Shown here one piece after another: positions 21,314 to 32,538 of a DNA stretch of 64,000 nucleotides (its first letter is position 1; each line of letters begins with the position of its first letter). The position numbers and the translations under genes were made by a program. The notes under the pieces were generated by a model that was given only the letters and a program-made list of their open reading frames with translations, did not search any database and was not told the origin of the DNA. Source of the DNA: Pelagophyceae sp. CCMP2097 (lineage: Eukaryota > Sar > Pelagophyceae); contig MU657206.1 in assembly GCA_026770575.1 (NCBI GenBank), positions 237,255 through 301,254 of the forward strand, read 5' to 3'.

Positions 21314-21613
21314 GCCGGCGCCCCAGCCCGCCACAAGCGGCGTCCTTATTGACGCCGCGGCCGGCGGCGCCTTTCGTCCGCAGCGCCGGACAGCTTTCCA
21401 GGGCAGCCCCAGCGCACGCCGGGCTGCTCCTCTCCTTATTCAAGTTTTGGCCTCTTTCAAATCGCGCCGCAGCGCGGCTCCGCGCCTCCGCGAAGCAAGG
21501 GTGGGACTCGGGGGGGGGGGGGGGACACCGCCGGTCGTGATTCCCTCGGCCGCGGGCGGTCGCAAAAACTTGAAGTGACCTCGCTTTTAAATTTGGGCTT
21601 TTTGCATAGTCTA
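21314..21613. other. intergenic with a 15-base G tract
   Basis: No gene seen. A run of guanines spans 21510-21524. GC content falls sharply to the right of it as the mobile element is approached. Confidence 0.5.
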
Positions 21614-22197
21614 GGGAACGGCCTCTCCAATTTGGTACGCCCTGTCATGATTTTCACCCAACTTGGTACGCTTTGACCTTTTTCGCTCAAGCGGGTCGAT
21701 CCGGCCTCTCCTGGGGCCCCGTTTCGCGGCGTGGCGCGGCTCGATGGCACCCGACCGCGCCTCGGACTTCAATGAGGAAGGCCGGGCCGCCAATCTGACG
21801 CCAGGGCCATTCTCGTGACAACTACTCCGGTTGAAAAATGAAGCTTTGCGCGCAATCTGGATGCCCCCCGAGGCCCGCTTCACGGCGCGGGCCCCGCGAC
21901 GGCCGCACTGACGACACACCAAAGCAGCCGCACCTCTTCGTCGGGAGACTCGCGCCGAACCACCGCCGCCGGTCAAGAGATTTTGGCCGACTTGCCTTTT
22001 TGGCGAAGCTTAGCGGGTTGGTGGCTGGTTCAACCAGCCCTCGGGCGAGCCTGAAATTTGGGCAGCTCGCAGAGACCATCGTCCCGGGCCCCGATCCGAA
22101 GTATCAGCCTCGTAGTCGGCGTACAGCCTGCCCGGCGCTAAAAATAGCGAAAGCGTACCAAATTAGGAGAGCGTACCAAATTGGAGAGGCAGTTCCC
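21614..22197. mobile_element. 584-bp MITE-like non-autonomous DNA transposon flanked by TA
   Basis: The left end (21614-21640, gggaacggcctctccaattt and on to gtacgc) and the complement of the right end (22171-22197) match at 26 of 27 bases. Both ends are bordered by TA (21612-21613 and 22198-22199), the target duplication of Tc1/mariner-type elements. A second, diverged copy of the ccaaYttggtacgc motif lies just inside each end (about 21658 and 22152), so the termini are doubled. No transposase frame is present inside. The element lies between genes. Confidence 0.75.
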
Positions 22198-22601
22198 TAC
22201 GTCCCTTCAGCTCAGACACCCCAAAACGGCCCCTCTGGAGGGATGGCTTACGCGACGCGTGTCGTGGAAGAGCAGGGCGTGGACGAGCAGTGACAATGAG
22301 TCCACCAGAGTTGAAGTAGATTTCCGTCAGAAAAGGGGACGCCAAGCATACCTGGCGGAAGGAGGAAGTAGATGGCAGACGCGGACCGAGCGACGGCAGA
22401 TTTAGATTAACATTTCAAAGGTCTCTCGAAACGGCTCTTCTGGACGGAGAAAACCGGCGCGGGCGCTGCCGGTGCGTCTTGGATCGTGTTCGTAAGCTGG
22501 TTACTTCAAATTAAACATCCGGACGGTCGACCCACAAGGGTCGGCGTGCGGTCCTCGCGGGCGACACCGCGTGCAATTCAAGAAGGCGCCGCCGCGCGCG
22601 T
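22198..22601. other. intergenic, no gene seen
   Basis: The 3' flank of the Pro/Thr-rich gene on the minus strand. Mixed GC with an AT-richer patch around 22295-22430. No feature that can be supported. Confidence 0.45.
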
Positions 22602-24554
22602 TCAAAACAAGGCGCCGTGGAGCGCTGCGGCGACGGCGACGGCGAGAGCGAACGACGCCGCGGAAGACGCCGCCCCGGAGCTCTGCGGGGTCGTCGGCGT
22701 GGCCGTCGGCGTGGCCGTCGACGCGGCCGTCGGCGCGGTAGTCGGCGTGGCCGTCGGCCCGGGCGTCGGCATGGCCGTCGGCGGGAATTCGACCTTGACC
22801 ACGGCGGCGGCGACGGCGGCGACGGACAGGGCGGCGTCGACGGAGCCGAGCTGGACGGCCGCGGCCTCGGCGACGAGCGCCGAGGCGAGCGCATTCGCGT
22901 ACGACCCCGTCGTGATGGCGGTCGTGAGCTGCGCGGTGACGGAGGCCGATACTGAAGCCTGGAGGGCGGCGATGGCGTCGCCGGCCGCGACTCGGAGCTT
23001 GAAGGACATGGAGTAGGCGACGTCGAGATCCGTTGCCAAGAGACGGCGGAGGCTGACGCCGACGCCAGCCTTGGCCGTGGCGCCGGTCACGGCGACGTCG
23101 TCCGCCGAAACGCCGTCGACGACGGCGGCGACGGATGCCCGGAACGCGCGCACCGCCGCCGCGTCGCCGAGGAACTCGGCCGGCGTCGCCTCGGTGCTAA
23201 AGACCATGGCCGCGGCGAACTCGACGGCCACGAGCGGCGCCGTCGTCGGCACCGACGTCGGCACGGACGTCGGCGCCGTCGTCGGCAAGGACGTCGGCAC
23301 GGGCGACGGCGCCGCCGACGGCGCGGGCGACGGCGCGGCTGACGGCGCGGCCGAGGGCGTCGCCGAGGGCGTCGCCGTAGGCCCCGGCGCTTGCTGGGGG
23401 TCCCCGTTAGTCGTCGGTAAGACCATGAGCGTCGGGCTCGACGGAGACGGAGTCGGCTCGGTCGTCGGGCTCAGCGTCGGCGCAGCCGTCATGGGCGCCG
23501 TCGGGGCCGGCGTCGGGGCCGGCGTCGGGCGCGCCGTCGGGCTGGGAGTCGTGTCGACGACAGTCGGGCGCAGCGTCGGGCGCAGCGTCGGGGCCGCCGT
23601 AGGGGCCGCCGTCGGGGCCGCCGTCGGCCGCGCCGTCGGGGCCGCCGTCGGCCGCGCCGTCGGGTTGGGAGTCGTGTCGACGACGGTCGGGCGCGGCGTC
23701 GGGCGCGGCGTCGGCGACTTCGTCGGGCGCGGCTCGGGCGCGTCCGTCGGGCGCGGCGCTGGTGCCTTCGTCGGGCGTGGCACGGGCGACTTTGTCGGGC
23801 GCGGCTCTGGCGCGTCCGTCGGGCGCGGCACGGGCGATTTCGTCGGGCGCGGCACGGGCGACTTTGTCGGGCGCGGCTCGGGCGCGTCCGTCGGGCGCGG
23901 CACGGGCGATTTCGTCGGGCGCGGCTCGGGCGCGTCCGTCGGGCGCGGCACGGGTGATTTCGTCGGGCGCGGCACGGGCGACTTTGTCGGGCGCGGCTCG
24001 GGCGCGCCCGTGGGGCGCGGCGCGGGTGCCTTCGTCGGGCTAGGCGCGGCGGCGAGGGTGAGCTTGCAGTCTATGGTCTTGGTCACCTGGCCGTACTGCT
24101 GGGCCCAGGCGGCGGTGACGGTGATGGTGCCGGTCGAGGGCGCGGTGAGCTTGAGGTTGTTTTGGGTCAATACCCGCGAATCAGAGCAGCCCAACGTAGA
24201 CGCGACAAACTGGGCGCCGCTCGCGACCATGAGATAATTGTCGTTGTTCCCGACGCCCGTCAGTGTTGCCGTGACCGTCTCGCCGGCGACGTACGTGCCT
24301 CCGCACTGGATCGGGCCGGAGTTGCCTTGCAGCTGTATTACTCGCGCGTCGTTCTCGATGACGGCTTTGCCCATGATGACCGTGCCCTTCTGGAAGGACC
24401 CGCAGCCGAGGTATCTGGGAAAGGCCGCCGCCTTGAGCACCTACAAGATGCGGCTCTGGCGAGGGCAGAAAAGGGGGAGCCCAAAAAACGTTGTAACCGA
24501 CGCAAGGACGCCGCAAAGCACGGCGACGGCGGCCAGCAGCGTCCGCGTTGCCAT
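22602..24554 (-). CDS. secreted Pro/Thr-rich mucin-like protein, possible GPI anchor
   Basis: Two exons (24554-24498, 24440-22602) join in phase 0 to 631 residues. The first exon is almost exactly the signal peptide (MATRTLLAAVAVLCGVLAS). Next comes a 120-residue domain with paired cysteines (GCGSFQ, QCGGTYVAGE, LGCSDS, IDCKLTL). A stalk follows, made of (K/R)(S/A)PxPRPTxAPEPRPT units (24040-23690) grading into TAAPT and SAAPSPAP repeats. After the stalk is a globular region (FAAAMVFSTEATPAEFLGD ... SLRRLLATDLDV) of a type repeated in algal surface proteins, then another PT stretch and a hydrophobic tail (SFALAVAVAAALHGALF) that could direct GPI attachment. Function unknown. Confidence 0.75.
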
Positions 24555-24819
24555 GGTCCTCGCTGGCTCGACGCGACGCTGGACCTGACTCGACTTTCGA
24601 AGAGATCTTTTTACTTCTTCGTTTCAATCAAGAATATTCCCTTTGGCTTTCGGGTTGGTGATTAAAATTATATCATATACTTGATATTCCAACATTTCAA
24701 AATTTGCCGCAAATCTTTCGGAATCTTTCGGGTTTCTGTCATGGGTCGCATCGTTTTCGAATCACCCACCTCGACGGCGTGGCGCGCGGGACGGTCTTTA
24801 CGATTTGCGGGGGCCTTCG

Positions 24820-26421
24820 CTAGCCTCGCGTGCTGCCGAAGAGGGCGAGGCAGGTAGTGTAGCCGTGGAGGGCGTACTGCGCGGGTGCGTCGCCGTCGTC
24901 GGAATCTTCGTCGCCCTGAGCAGAGTCGGACCACGCGGCGTCGGGCTTGCACGGACCTGCGCAGCGCGTCAGAGTGACCGGGGCATCACCTCGCGCCCGC
25001 GCGCGGGGGGACTCGCCGATTTCGCCGTTTGCGAAGAAGCCGATGAGCGGGATGGGGCCGAGGAGACTTGTGTGCGCAGACGCCTCGACGTTGACGCCGC
25101 CGCCGTGGAAGCGCACGTCGCGCGCGATGCACGTAATGGTCAGGCCAAAGGCCGGCGCGAGCGGCGCCGCGTCGGCCGCGCGGATCGACGCGGAAACGCG
25201 GCTGGCCGTCGTCTGCACGCGCTGCGCCGCGAGCTCGCGCTGGCAGAGCGGGCCATAGCCCGCGCCCTGGCCGTCGGCGACGGACACGCAGCGCGCGGCA
25301 AAGTGCTCCGTCGGCGAGTCGAAGAAGGTGAGCACCACACATGCGGCGGCGGCGACGGCGCTCGCGCGGCCGGCGAAGAGTTCCTCGGTGGCGCTGGCGA
25401 GGCCGCCGACGACGCTGCCACAGTGGCCGCTGCCGAGGCCCGGATGGCCGCGCGCGTCGGCGCCGAGGCAGGCCTGCGCGCAGTCAGCGTCGCGGAAGAA
25501 GGTGACGTGCGTCTGGTGCGGCTTGCGCGCGCCGCCCGCCGCGGCGCTGCCGGCGCCGAGCGCGTCGACCCAGCGCTCGACAAACGCCGCGCAGAGCGCG
25601 CCCGCATCGGCAAAGGGCCGCGCGCCGTGCGCGCGCGCGACGGCGGCGCGGAGGCCGGCGTCCGAGTCCACCGCCGCGGTGCCGCCGGCACACGTAAAGC
25701 CGCGGCCGGCGAGCTGGCTCGGCCGCGTCGGCGCGCGCGGCCGCGCGGGCAGCGCCAGGAGCGCCGGCGGCCGCGCGCCGCCGCCGCAGCGGAGGAGCAG
25801 CACGGCGACGCCGTCGCAGCCGAGCTCGACGCCCGCGCCGCCGGGCGCCTCGGGCCCGATGACGCGCTCGCCGCTCGCGCCCACGACGAGGCAGCCCGGC
25901 GCCAGGCGCGCCGCTGCCGCGCGCGCGAGCTCGCCTAGCCGGCGGCTCGGGCGCGGACCCTAGCCGGCGGCTCGGGCGCGGACCCTAGCCGCGGTGGGGC
26001 TCGCGTCGACGAAGAAGACGTCGCCACAACCGGCGACTCACCGTCGCGCAGGGCGTCCGATTCTTCCGTCGCGAAGACGATGCAGACTTGCGGGACCCAT
26101 CCGATCTTGTGAATCATGAGCAAGAGGCCGCTCTCGATGTCGCTCTCGCCGTCGACGCCGCTCGAAGCCTGCGTGCGGCGTCGTCCCCTCGCCGGCGCGC
26201 GGGCGGCCGCCGGCGGCGCTCTCGGCGGAGGCGCGACGCACGACGACGGTGGCGGTCGCGACGGCGTCGCGGAGCTGAGCGTGCCGGTGGTCGAGGACGG
26301 TGCGGCTCGCGGCTTGCCAGGCGCGCGAGACGCGCGCGGCGCCGCAGACATCGAGCGCGCTCAGGGCGGCGCACATGGCCCCCGCGCAGTCCGGGAAGAG
26401 CTCCCACGCATCGCGCCGCAT
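24820..26421 (-). CDS. F-box protein with FIST domain (FBXO22-like)
   Basis: Exons 26421-26242, 26168-26042 and 25934-24820 give 473 residues. Exon 1 looks like an F-box (WELFPDCAGAMCAALSALDV, then CGAARVSRAWQAAS). Exons 2-3 carry FIST_N-like sequence (VPQVCIVFATEESDALRDGE, LAPGCLVVGASGERVIGPE) and end with the FIST_C signature LIGFFANGEIGES ... YALHGYTTCLALFG. F-box plus FIST is the arrangement of FBXO22, a substrate receptor of SCF ubiquitin ligases; FIST domains are predicted ligand sensors. The second intron contains a 25-bp exact tandem duplication. Head-to-head with the glycosyltransferase gene (269 bp). Confidence 0.72.
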
Positions 26422-26690
26422 GCCCGCAGACCCGCGTCGCGGAACGACGCGCTTGCGGAGAGCCGTAGGTTGACGATGCTCTCTCAGTAAACTTTTCGCC
26501 GGGCGGCTTTCAAAAGTTTTCTTTAAAAAAAGAACAGAGAAGCACGTGAGAAGAAGCTTCGCGCTGTGGACTGCGCTGTGGCGTTCTCCGGACGACGTGC
26601 ACGGGCTCCTCGCGCCAAGGCCACCGCTGAGCCGCGCCTGCCCTCGCTTGCAGGGCCGGCCAGAAAGACCGCAGCCCCGACCGGCGCGGC

Positions 26691-28296
26691 ATGCGGGCGC
26701 TGGTGTGCGTGCCGTCGGTATCGGACGTCGTCGGCGCCGGCGGCGTGGCGCCGCGGTGGCGCGGCTACGTGGGCGAGCTCGAGGCGGCGGGGTGGGCCGT
26801 CGAGTTGTGGTGCGTCGATTCCGCCGACGCCCAGCGCAGAATCCCGCGCTGCGTGCACCCGTTCTTCCCGTTGACGCTGACGGACCTGCCGTCCGTGCCC
26901 TGGATGTGGGCCCTGCGAAGGGCGCTGCGTTCGAGGCGGCCGGATGTGGTGGTTGTGACAGACCTCTTCAACGACGTCCCCGTCGCCCTCCTCGCCGCCG
27001 CCTGCGCAGTGCCTCTCGCCTATTCGCTCCACACGGACGGTGAGCACCAGACGCACGTCACCTTCTTTGAAAACGCAAAGACGCCGTCGACCGAAAAGGG
27101 TCTCGTACCGGGGCCGCGGCCGCGGGACGGGCTGATGCGGAAACCGTTTCGCAGGGTCGAAGCTGCCCGGCGGCGTGCCCGCGCTGGCGTCGCTGTCGCA
27201 GGCGGTGACGTCGCGGCTCGCGGCGCGCGTCGTGACGACGTCGCCGAGCTTTGCGCGCGTCCTCGTCGAGCGCGGCGTCTGCCCGGCCGGCCGTGTCGAC
27301 TGGTACGGTCCCATCTCCTGCGACGACCTCGTTTCTGCGGCGCCGTCTGCAAAAGCCGTCGCCGACGCGCGCGCAAAGCTGCTGGGCGGCTGCGCCGTTG
27401 GCGAAGACTGGCGCGTCGCGGCGTACGTCGGGCGATGGAGCGCGGAGAAGCGCATCAACCTCCTCGTGCGCTGCCGCCAAGCGTCGGTGCGCCATCAACG
27501 GGGTAGGTTCGGTGTCGGGAGGGGCACGTAGGCGCAAGGCTGGACGCTGACAATCATCGGCGATGCTGCCGACGACGCCGTGGCGGCCGACGTGCTCAAG
27601 TGGCACGACCCGCCGCGCGTCGTCGTGCTGCGCGGCATGGTTGCTCGCGGACCAGCGCTGGCCGCGGTGTACGCGGCCGCGGACTGGCTCGTGAGCGCGT
27701 CGGACTTTGAAACATTTGGCAACACGGCCCAAGAGGCCGCCGCCTGCGGCACGCCGGGCATCCTGCAAAGAGGGCCGGGCTTCGTCGACCAAATCGCAAA
27801 AGAGCCGTCGCAGCGCGGCACTTTGGTCGACTTTGGGGCACCGGACGCCGCCGCAAAGTTTGACGGGGCCATGGACCGGACGCGGCACCTCTTGAAAAAG
27901 CCAGACGCCGTGCGCCGCGCCGCCAGCGCGGGCGCCGGCGGCCGCAGCGTCGTTGACGTGGTCGCGGACGCCGCAAAGGCGGGGCCCACCGACGCGCCGC
28001 GGTTGGCGGCGCTTTGTGCCTGCTTCCTGCTCGCCGCGGCGCTCCGAGTCTTCGTCACCACGTTCGGCTGCTACCTCACAGTCGCCGCGCGTGTGTCGCG
28101 CCTGTCGCCCTTTTTCCTGCGCAGGCTGCGGCCGCCCGCGAGGCGCGTGCGCTGGGCCGGCGCCATCAACTTTGGGAGGTCGCCGGCCGATTGGCGCATC
28201 TGGCGCAGCGACCTCGTCTCGCTCCAGCTTGGCAGGTTCGGCAGCCGGCCCGACCTCGAGACGCTCCAGCGCGAAGGCACCGACGAGGCTGACTAA
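26691..28296 (+). CDS. GT4-family glycosyltransferase with C-terminal membrane helix
   Basis: Three exons (26691-27039, 27155-27465, 27532-28296) give 474 residues. The N-terminal half has a Rossmann-like acceptor domain (MRALVCVPSVSDVVGAGGVA, then RRPDVVVVTDLFNDVP). The C-terminal half contains the family's conserved core: VGRWSAEKRINLL, then WLVSASDFETFGNTAQEAAA with the E-x7-E pair (ETFGNTAQE) that binds the nucleotide sugar. It ends with a hydrophobic stretch (LAALCACFLLAAALRVFVTT) and a basic tail, so it is probably anchored to a membrane. Relatives transfer sugars to lipids or glycans (for example sulfoquinovosyl- or mannosyltransferases); the substrate here is not evident. Its stop lies 65 bp from the convergent bystin gene. 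Confidence 0.8.
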
Positions 28297-28361
28297 GAAG
28301 GCCCGCCCGCGAGGCCCGAATCGACTGGGCTCGGGATGACGTTAATACGAGGGCAGAGGCC

Positions 28362-29742
28362 TTAGCCGCGCTTGGTCTGCGGGTTGAGCTCGCGGCGGAC
28401 CTCTGGCGTGATGCTGGCGTGGACGTGCTTCTTGCACAGCACCTTGAGGTTTTCGCGCTGCTTGTCGTCCAGGTCGGCGTGGTAGCGCTGGACGAAGATG
28501 AGCAGCGACTGGTGCCAGAGCACGGGCAGCGTGCGGTCGTCGGCGCCAAAGTTGCAAAAGTGCTGCACCAACGCGCCGAGGACGCGGAGCGGCAAAGAGT
28601 ACTTTTTGTTAAGCAGGACGATGATGAAGATCGAAGCGGCCCCGGAGTACGCCGCCGCCGACGCGCCGGCGAGCTTGAGGAGCACGACGGCGGCGTGCGC
28701 CGCGGGCACGGAAGCCTTGGCGAGGACCGAGGAGAAGATCAGCGCCTCGCGGAGGGTGACGTCGCCGGCGGCGCAGAGCGGCAGGAGGACGCCCTTGAAC
28801 CAGGCCGCCGGCTTGAAGACAGCGCGGTGCAGGGCCTGGTAGAGGTGGTAGTTCAACTTCTTGTTGCTCCGGACGTCATCGCGGCAGCGCTGCAGCAAAA
28901 CCTGCTCGAAGAAGACCTTTGCTCTCTTGGGGTCGAGGTTAGAGGCGAAGACCTTTGTGGCGGCTTCGACGCAGTGCGGCGACCACTCGTCGGGCCGCGT
29001 CAGCCAGAGCACGTCCTCCCACCTCTCCAGCGACGGGATGACCTTGAACGCCTTGGGCAGCTTGCCCGACCGGTAGCCGGCGAGGAGCTTGGCCATCCCG
29101 CCGTAGGCCTCTACGACCTTGGCGGGTAAAGCGTCGTCCTCCTCGTCCTCGTCGGCCATGTCGCCGCCCTGGCGCGCCTCCTGCTCGGCGATCTTCTGCA
29201 TGATCACGTCGGCCAGAGTGCGTCGCTCGGCGCGCTGCGGGGCCATGAACGACTCGACGAGGCGCGTCTCCGCGTCGGTTAGAGCCTCGGCGCCGAACGC
29301 GCCGTCGCCGTCGCCCTCGGACACGTCGTCGCCCTCGCCAATCTCGTCGTCGTCGTCATCGTCGTCGTCGGCGAAGCGCACCGTGCGCTCCAGCTCCGCC
29401 TCGGCCTCCTCCTCCAGCTCCTCGCGCTGGCGCTCCTCGCTCTGCTGCGCCTTGGCAAGGGCCAACACTTTCTTCTCCATCTTCTCGTCGACGCCCTCGC
29501 CTTCGTCGTCGTCGTCGCCCTTGGAAGTGCGCTTCGGCGCCTTGTGCTTCGGCATCAGCCTACGGGACGGCGTGCGGGGCACTCGACGGCGACGCCGCCG
29601 GGGAGCCCGCACGCCCTCGAGTGTTGGAGACGCACGCTCCGCTGGCCTTCTGCTGGTCCTCGCGGAGCTGCATCTCAAATGACGCGTCGTGCTTCGCGCG
29701 CTTCACGCCGGCCTTGGCCCCGCTCTGCGTCCGCTTGACCAT
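28362..29742 (-). CDS. BYSL: bystin (40S ribosome biogenesis factor, Enp1)
   Basis: Two exons (29742-29636, 29559-28362) joined in phase 2 give 434 residues. The N-terminal 200 residues are charged (KRTSKGDDDDEGEG and a long aspartate run), as in other bystins. The conserved domain follows: YRSGKLPKAFKVIPSLERW, VLWLTRPDEWSPH, LYQALHRAVFKPAAWFKG, LLPLCAAGDVTLREALI, SVLAKASVPAAHAAVVLLK and LPVLWHQSLLIFVQRY. Bystin/Enp1 acts in nucleolar and late cytoplasmic 18S rRNA maturation. The upstream exon beginning MVKRTQSGAKAG is supported because it keeps the frame into the MPKHKAPK segment. It shares a 166-bp divergent spacer with the GMC oxidoreductase gene. Confidence 0.95.
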
Positions 29743-29908
29743 GGCGAGACTCGTTCCTATCGCCCAGTTGGAAACGCTTCAAATTTTAAAAACAATTGTA
29801 GAAAAACCCCGAGGAACCGCACGCTCCGCCAGCCGCACGATCGATCACAGATCTTGGCACGAACTCAAAGAAAAGTGTGACACACTTTCCACGAGGCGCG
29901 GCGAGGCG

Positions 29909-32466
29909 ATGGAGCCGTGGGACGGCGCCGCCGCCGTCGCCCGGCCCGGCGTCGATAAGGGCGCTGAGGACGAGGACCGGCTTCTCTTGCGGACGGCTGC
30001 GGCCGCAGCGTTCGACGCGGGAAAGAAATCCAGACCAAAGGGCTCGTCGCGCTTGACGCTGGCCGTCGTCGCGGCGCTGGCCGCCGCGTTCGGCGCCGGC
30101 GCCTACGTCTTTCTGACCACGCGCCACGCCGCAAACTCCACGGTGCGAGCGCCGTCCGCGCACGCTTCCCCGCGCGAGCCGCCCCGCAGGCGTACCGCTC
30201 CGTCGACGGCACGTCCTACGACGTCGTCGTCATCGGCGCGGGTCCCGCGGGAGCCATCGTGGCGAACAAGGTCGCGACGAGCCTGCGCGACAAGGCGGGC
30301 GCCGGGGCCGGCAAGAACTCCGCGGCGCCGCGGCGCACCGTGCTGCTCCTCGAGTCCGGCGGCGGGTCGCAGCGCGTGCTCGGCGGCGACGACTGGATGT
30401 TCCGCGACCGGACCGTCTTCGACGTGCCGCTGGCGTGGTCGTACGTGGCGCGGCTCCGCGCGTACCTCTGGGACGTCCGAGGAGGCTATCTCGCCCGGGC
30501 AGTCGGCGGCTGCGGCGCGCACAACGCCATGCTCTACGTGCGAGCCCTCGAGGACGACGCTAAGAGGTGGAACGTCTCCAGCTGGCCGCAGGGGGCCGCG
30601 TCCGCGTTCCAAAGGCACCTGAGAGCCTTGCACGGTCATGCATTGCGACGTTAGACGATCGTGCACCGCGGCGTGGGACGATACACCCTCGCTCACGCGT
30701 TTGCGCCGCCAGGTGGAGCGTGATCGAGCAGCGCTACCTCGAGGTGGAGGACTGGCAAGGAGACACGAGCGACTTCCCGCAGGGCTGGGCGCCTGTGCAG
30801 ACTGACGCCGTGCCCGTGCGTGCGGCTCCGACAGGCCCCGTGTTCAGGGAGGCCCCGCTTTCGTTTTGAGGCTTTCGGCAGGCGCACCACCGCGTCGGCG
30901 GCCTGATTGCGACGAGCGGGGCGTGCTACCGCGATTTGCTCTCGCAAAAGTTCCTCGAGACCGTGACGAGCCCGGCCTACCATAACGCAATGTGCGTTTG
31001 GGATGGTTTTGGCACCGTACCGTACCGCGCCGCACAGGCCGCGCACGGGGGACTTTAACTCGCCGAAAGGCCGGAGCGGAGCGGGCTACTACCACTTTAA
31101 CATCCGGGACGGGCAGCGCGAGTCCGTCGCGTCGGTGCGCCCGCCGCGGGGGAGGCTCTGCTCGTCGAGAGCGCTCGTGAAGAGGCCGCGATGGCCAGTC
31201 AAGAGCGGCGATTGTCAGGTCTTTCTTGGCGGCACGATCAGCGGCTACGACGTCATCCCGACGCTGACCTTCGAGGCCGACGCCACGGTCACTCGCCTCG
31301 TCCTCGAGCCGACGTCCGGCGGTCACCGCGTCGTCGCCGTGGAGATTGCAAAGGGGCCCAACGGCGACGAGTTCTTCACGGGCAGGCCGACGTACGACGC
31401 CGCAACCGCGGGCGGCGACACCGCGTCCACAAAACCAGACTCCATCCTCGCCGACAAGAAGGTGCGCGACGCGACGACGTTCCACCGCCTGCAGCTCGCG
31501 CCGGGCGCGCGCGTGGTCCTCGCGGCCGGGGCGTACCTCACTCCGCACCTTCTGCACGTCTCTGGCGTCGGCCCTCGACAACGCCTAGAGGCGGCGGGCC
31601 TGGAAGTCGTCGTGGAAAATTCCGGCGTCGGCGTGGGCCTGCAGGACCACCCGGCCGTTGGGGTCGTGTTTAACGTGGCGCCCGCCCTGACGGCGGACAT
31701 GGCGGGCCTCTACGGCCGCTTTCTGAACTGGACGCACGGTCAGCCCTTTGGGTCGTACTCGCGCGCCTTTGGCTACCCGGGCTTCTCCGCCGGCGCGTTC
31801 TTCCACTCTGGCATCGACGAGGAAACGGCGCCGGATATCCAGCTAACCGTCTTCCCCATCCAAATCGAGCCGCACTTGGCCGATGCCGGCGCCGACGCAG
31901 GCCTCCCTGGGGCGCGGCCGCGCGAGGGCGCAAACTTCCGCTTCGACCAGGCCATCATCACCGTCGCTGTCGTGCGCCCGGAGACTACTTATGATATCTT
32001 ACCAGGCGCGCCCGCGGCAGACTCAAGAGCGCGCGCGCCAAACCTCGGCCTAAGACGGCCAGAGGACGGCCGCACGGCCGCGTCTCCGCTGCATCGCAAC
32101 GACGTGGCCCGCCTCGTCGCGGGCATTAGGCGCGTTCGGGAAGTGTTTTCAAGGTCGCCGCTGAGCGACTACGTCATAGCCGAAGAGGCCCCAGGAGCCT
32201 TCCTTCAGGACGACGAGACTTTATCGACGTGGGTCGAGGCTTCGCACACGCCCAACTCGCACTGGTGCTGCTCGGCGCACTTTGGCGCAGGCGGGGCGGT
32301 GGAGCCGGATACTCTCAAAGTCCACGGCGTGGAAAACCTCCACGTCGCTGACGCCTCCGTCTTCCCCTCCATCCCAAACGGCAACGTCCACTCCACCGTC
32401 GTCTCCGTCGCGATGGAGTTCGCGCAGAGACTCATCGACGACTTGGACAAGGCGCGGCCACCGTGA
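29909..32466 (+). CDS. membrane-anchored GMC-family FAD oxidoreductase
   Basis: Six exons (29909-30142, 30190-30566, 30713-30815, 30882-30991, 31038-31134, 31219-32466) give 722 residues. A single N-terminal helix (LTLAVVAALAAAFGAGAYVF) anchors the enzyme. The FAD site is YDVVVIGAGPAGAIVANKV, followed by VLLLESGGG and the GMC motif GGCGAHNAMLYVRA. Further on are GGLIATSGACYRD, LAAGAYLTPHLLHVSGVGPR (GMC signature 2) and NSHWCCSAHFGAGGAV ... HVADASVFPSIPNGN, holding the catalytic His region and the flavin-contact loop. Family members oxidise alcohols (choline, glucose, fatty alcohols). The boundary of exon 2 at 30566 is uncertain: the sequence from 30567 to 30650 also reads open. Confidence 0.85.
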
Positions 32467-32538
32467 TGTTAAAACCATGACGTTAAAAAAGTTCGCAGAT
32501 TACTCATTCACAGTTGTGTGCCGGACGTCGGAAAACCG

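Noticed and set aside
23690..24050. CRISPR-like array of short repeats
   Set aside because: The units are in-frame coding repeats without unique spacers, in a eukaryotic nuclear gene.
23071..24237. Plus-strand Gly/Val/Arg-rich repeat protein
   Set aside because: Antisense reading of the Pro/Thr repeat region; repeats stay open on both strands. The minus strand has a signal peptide and cysteine domain.
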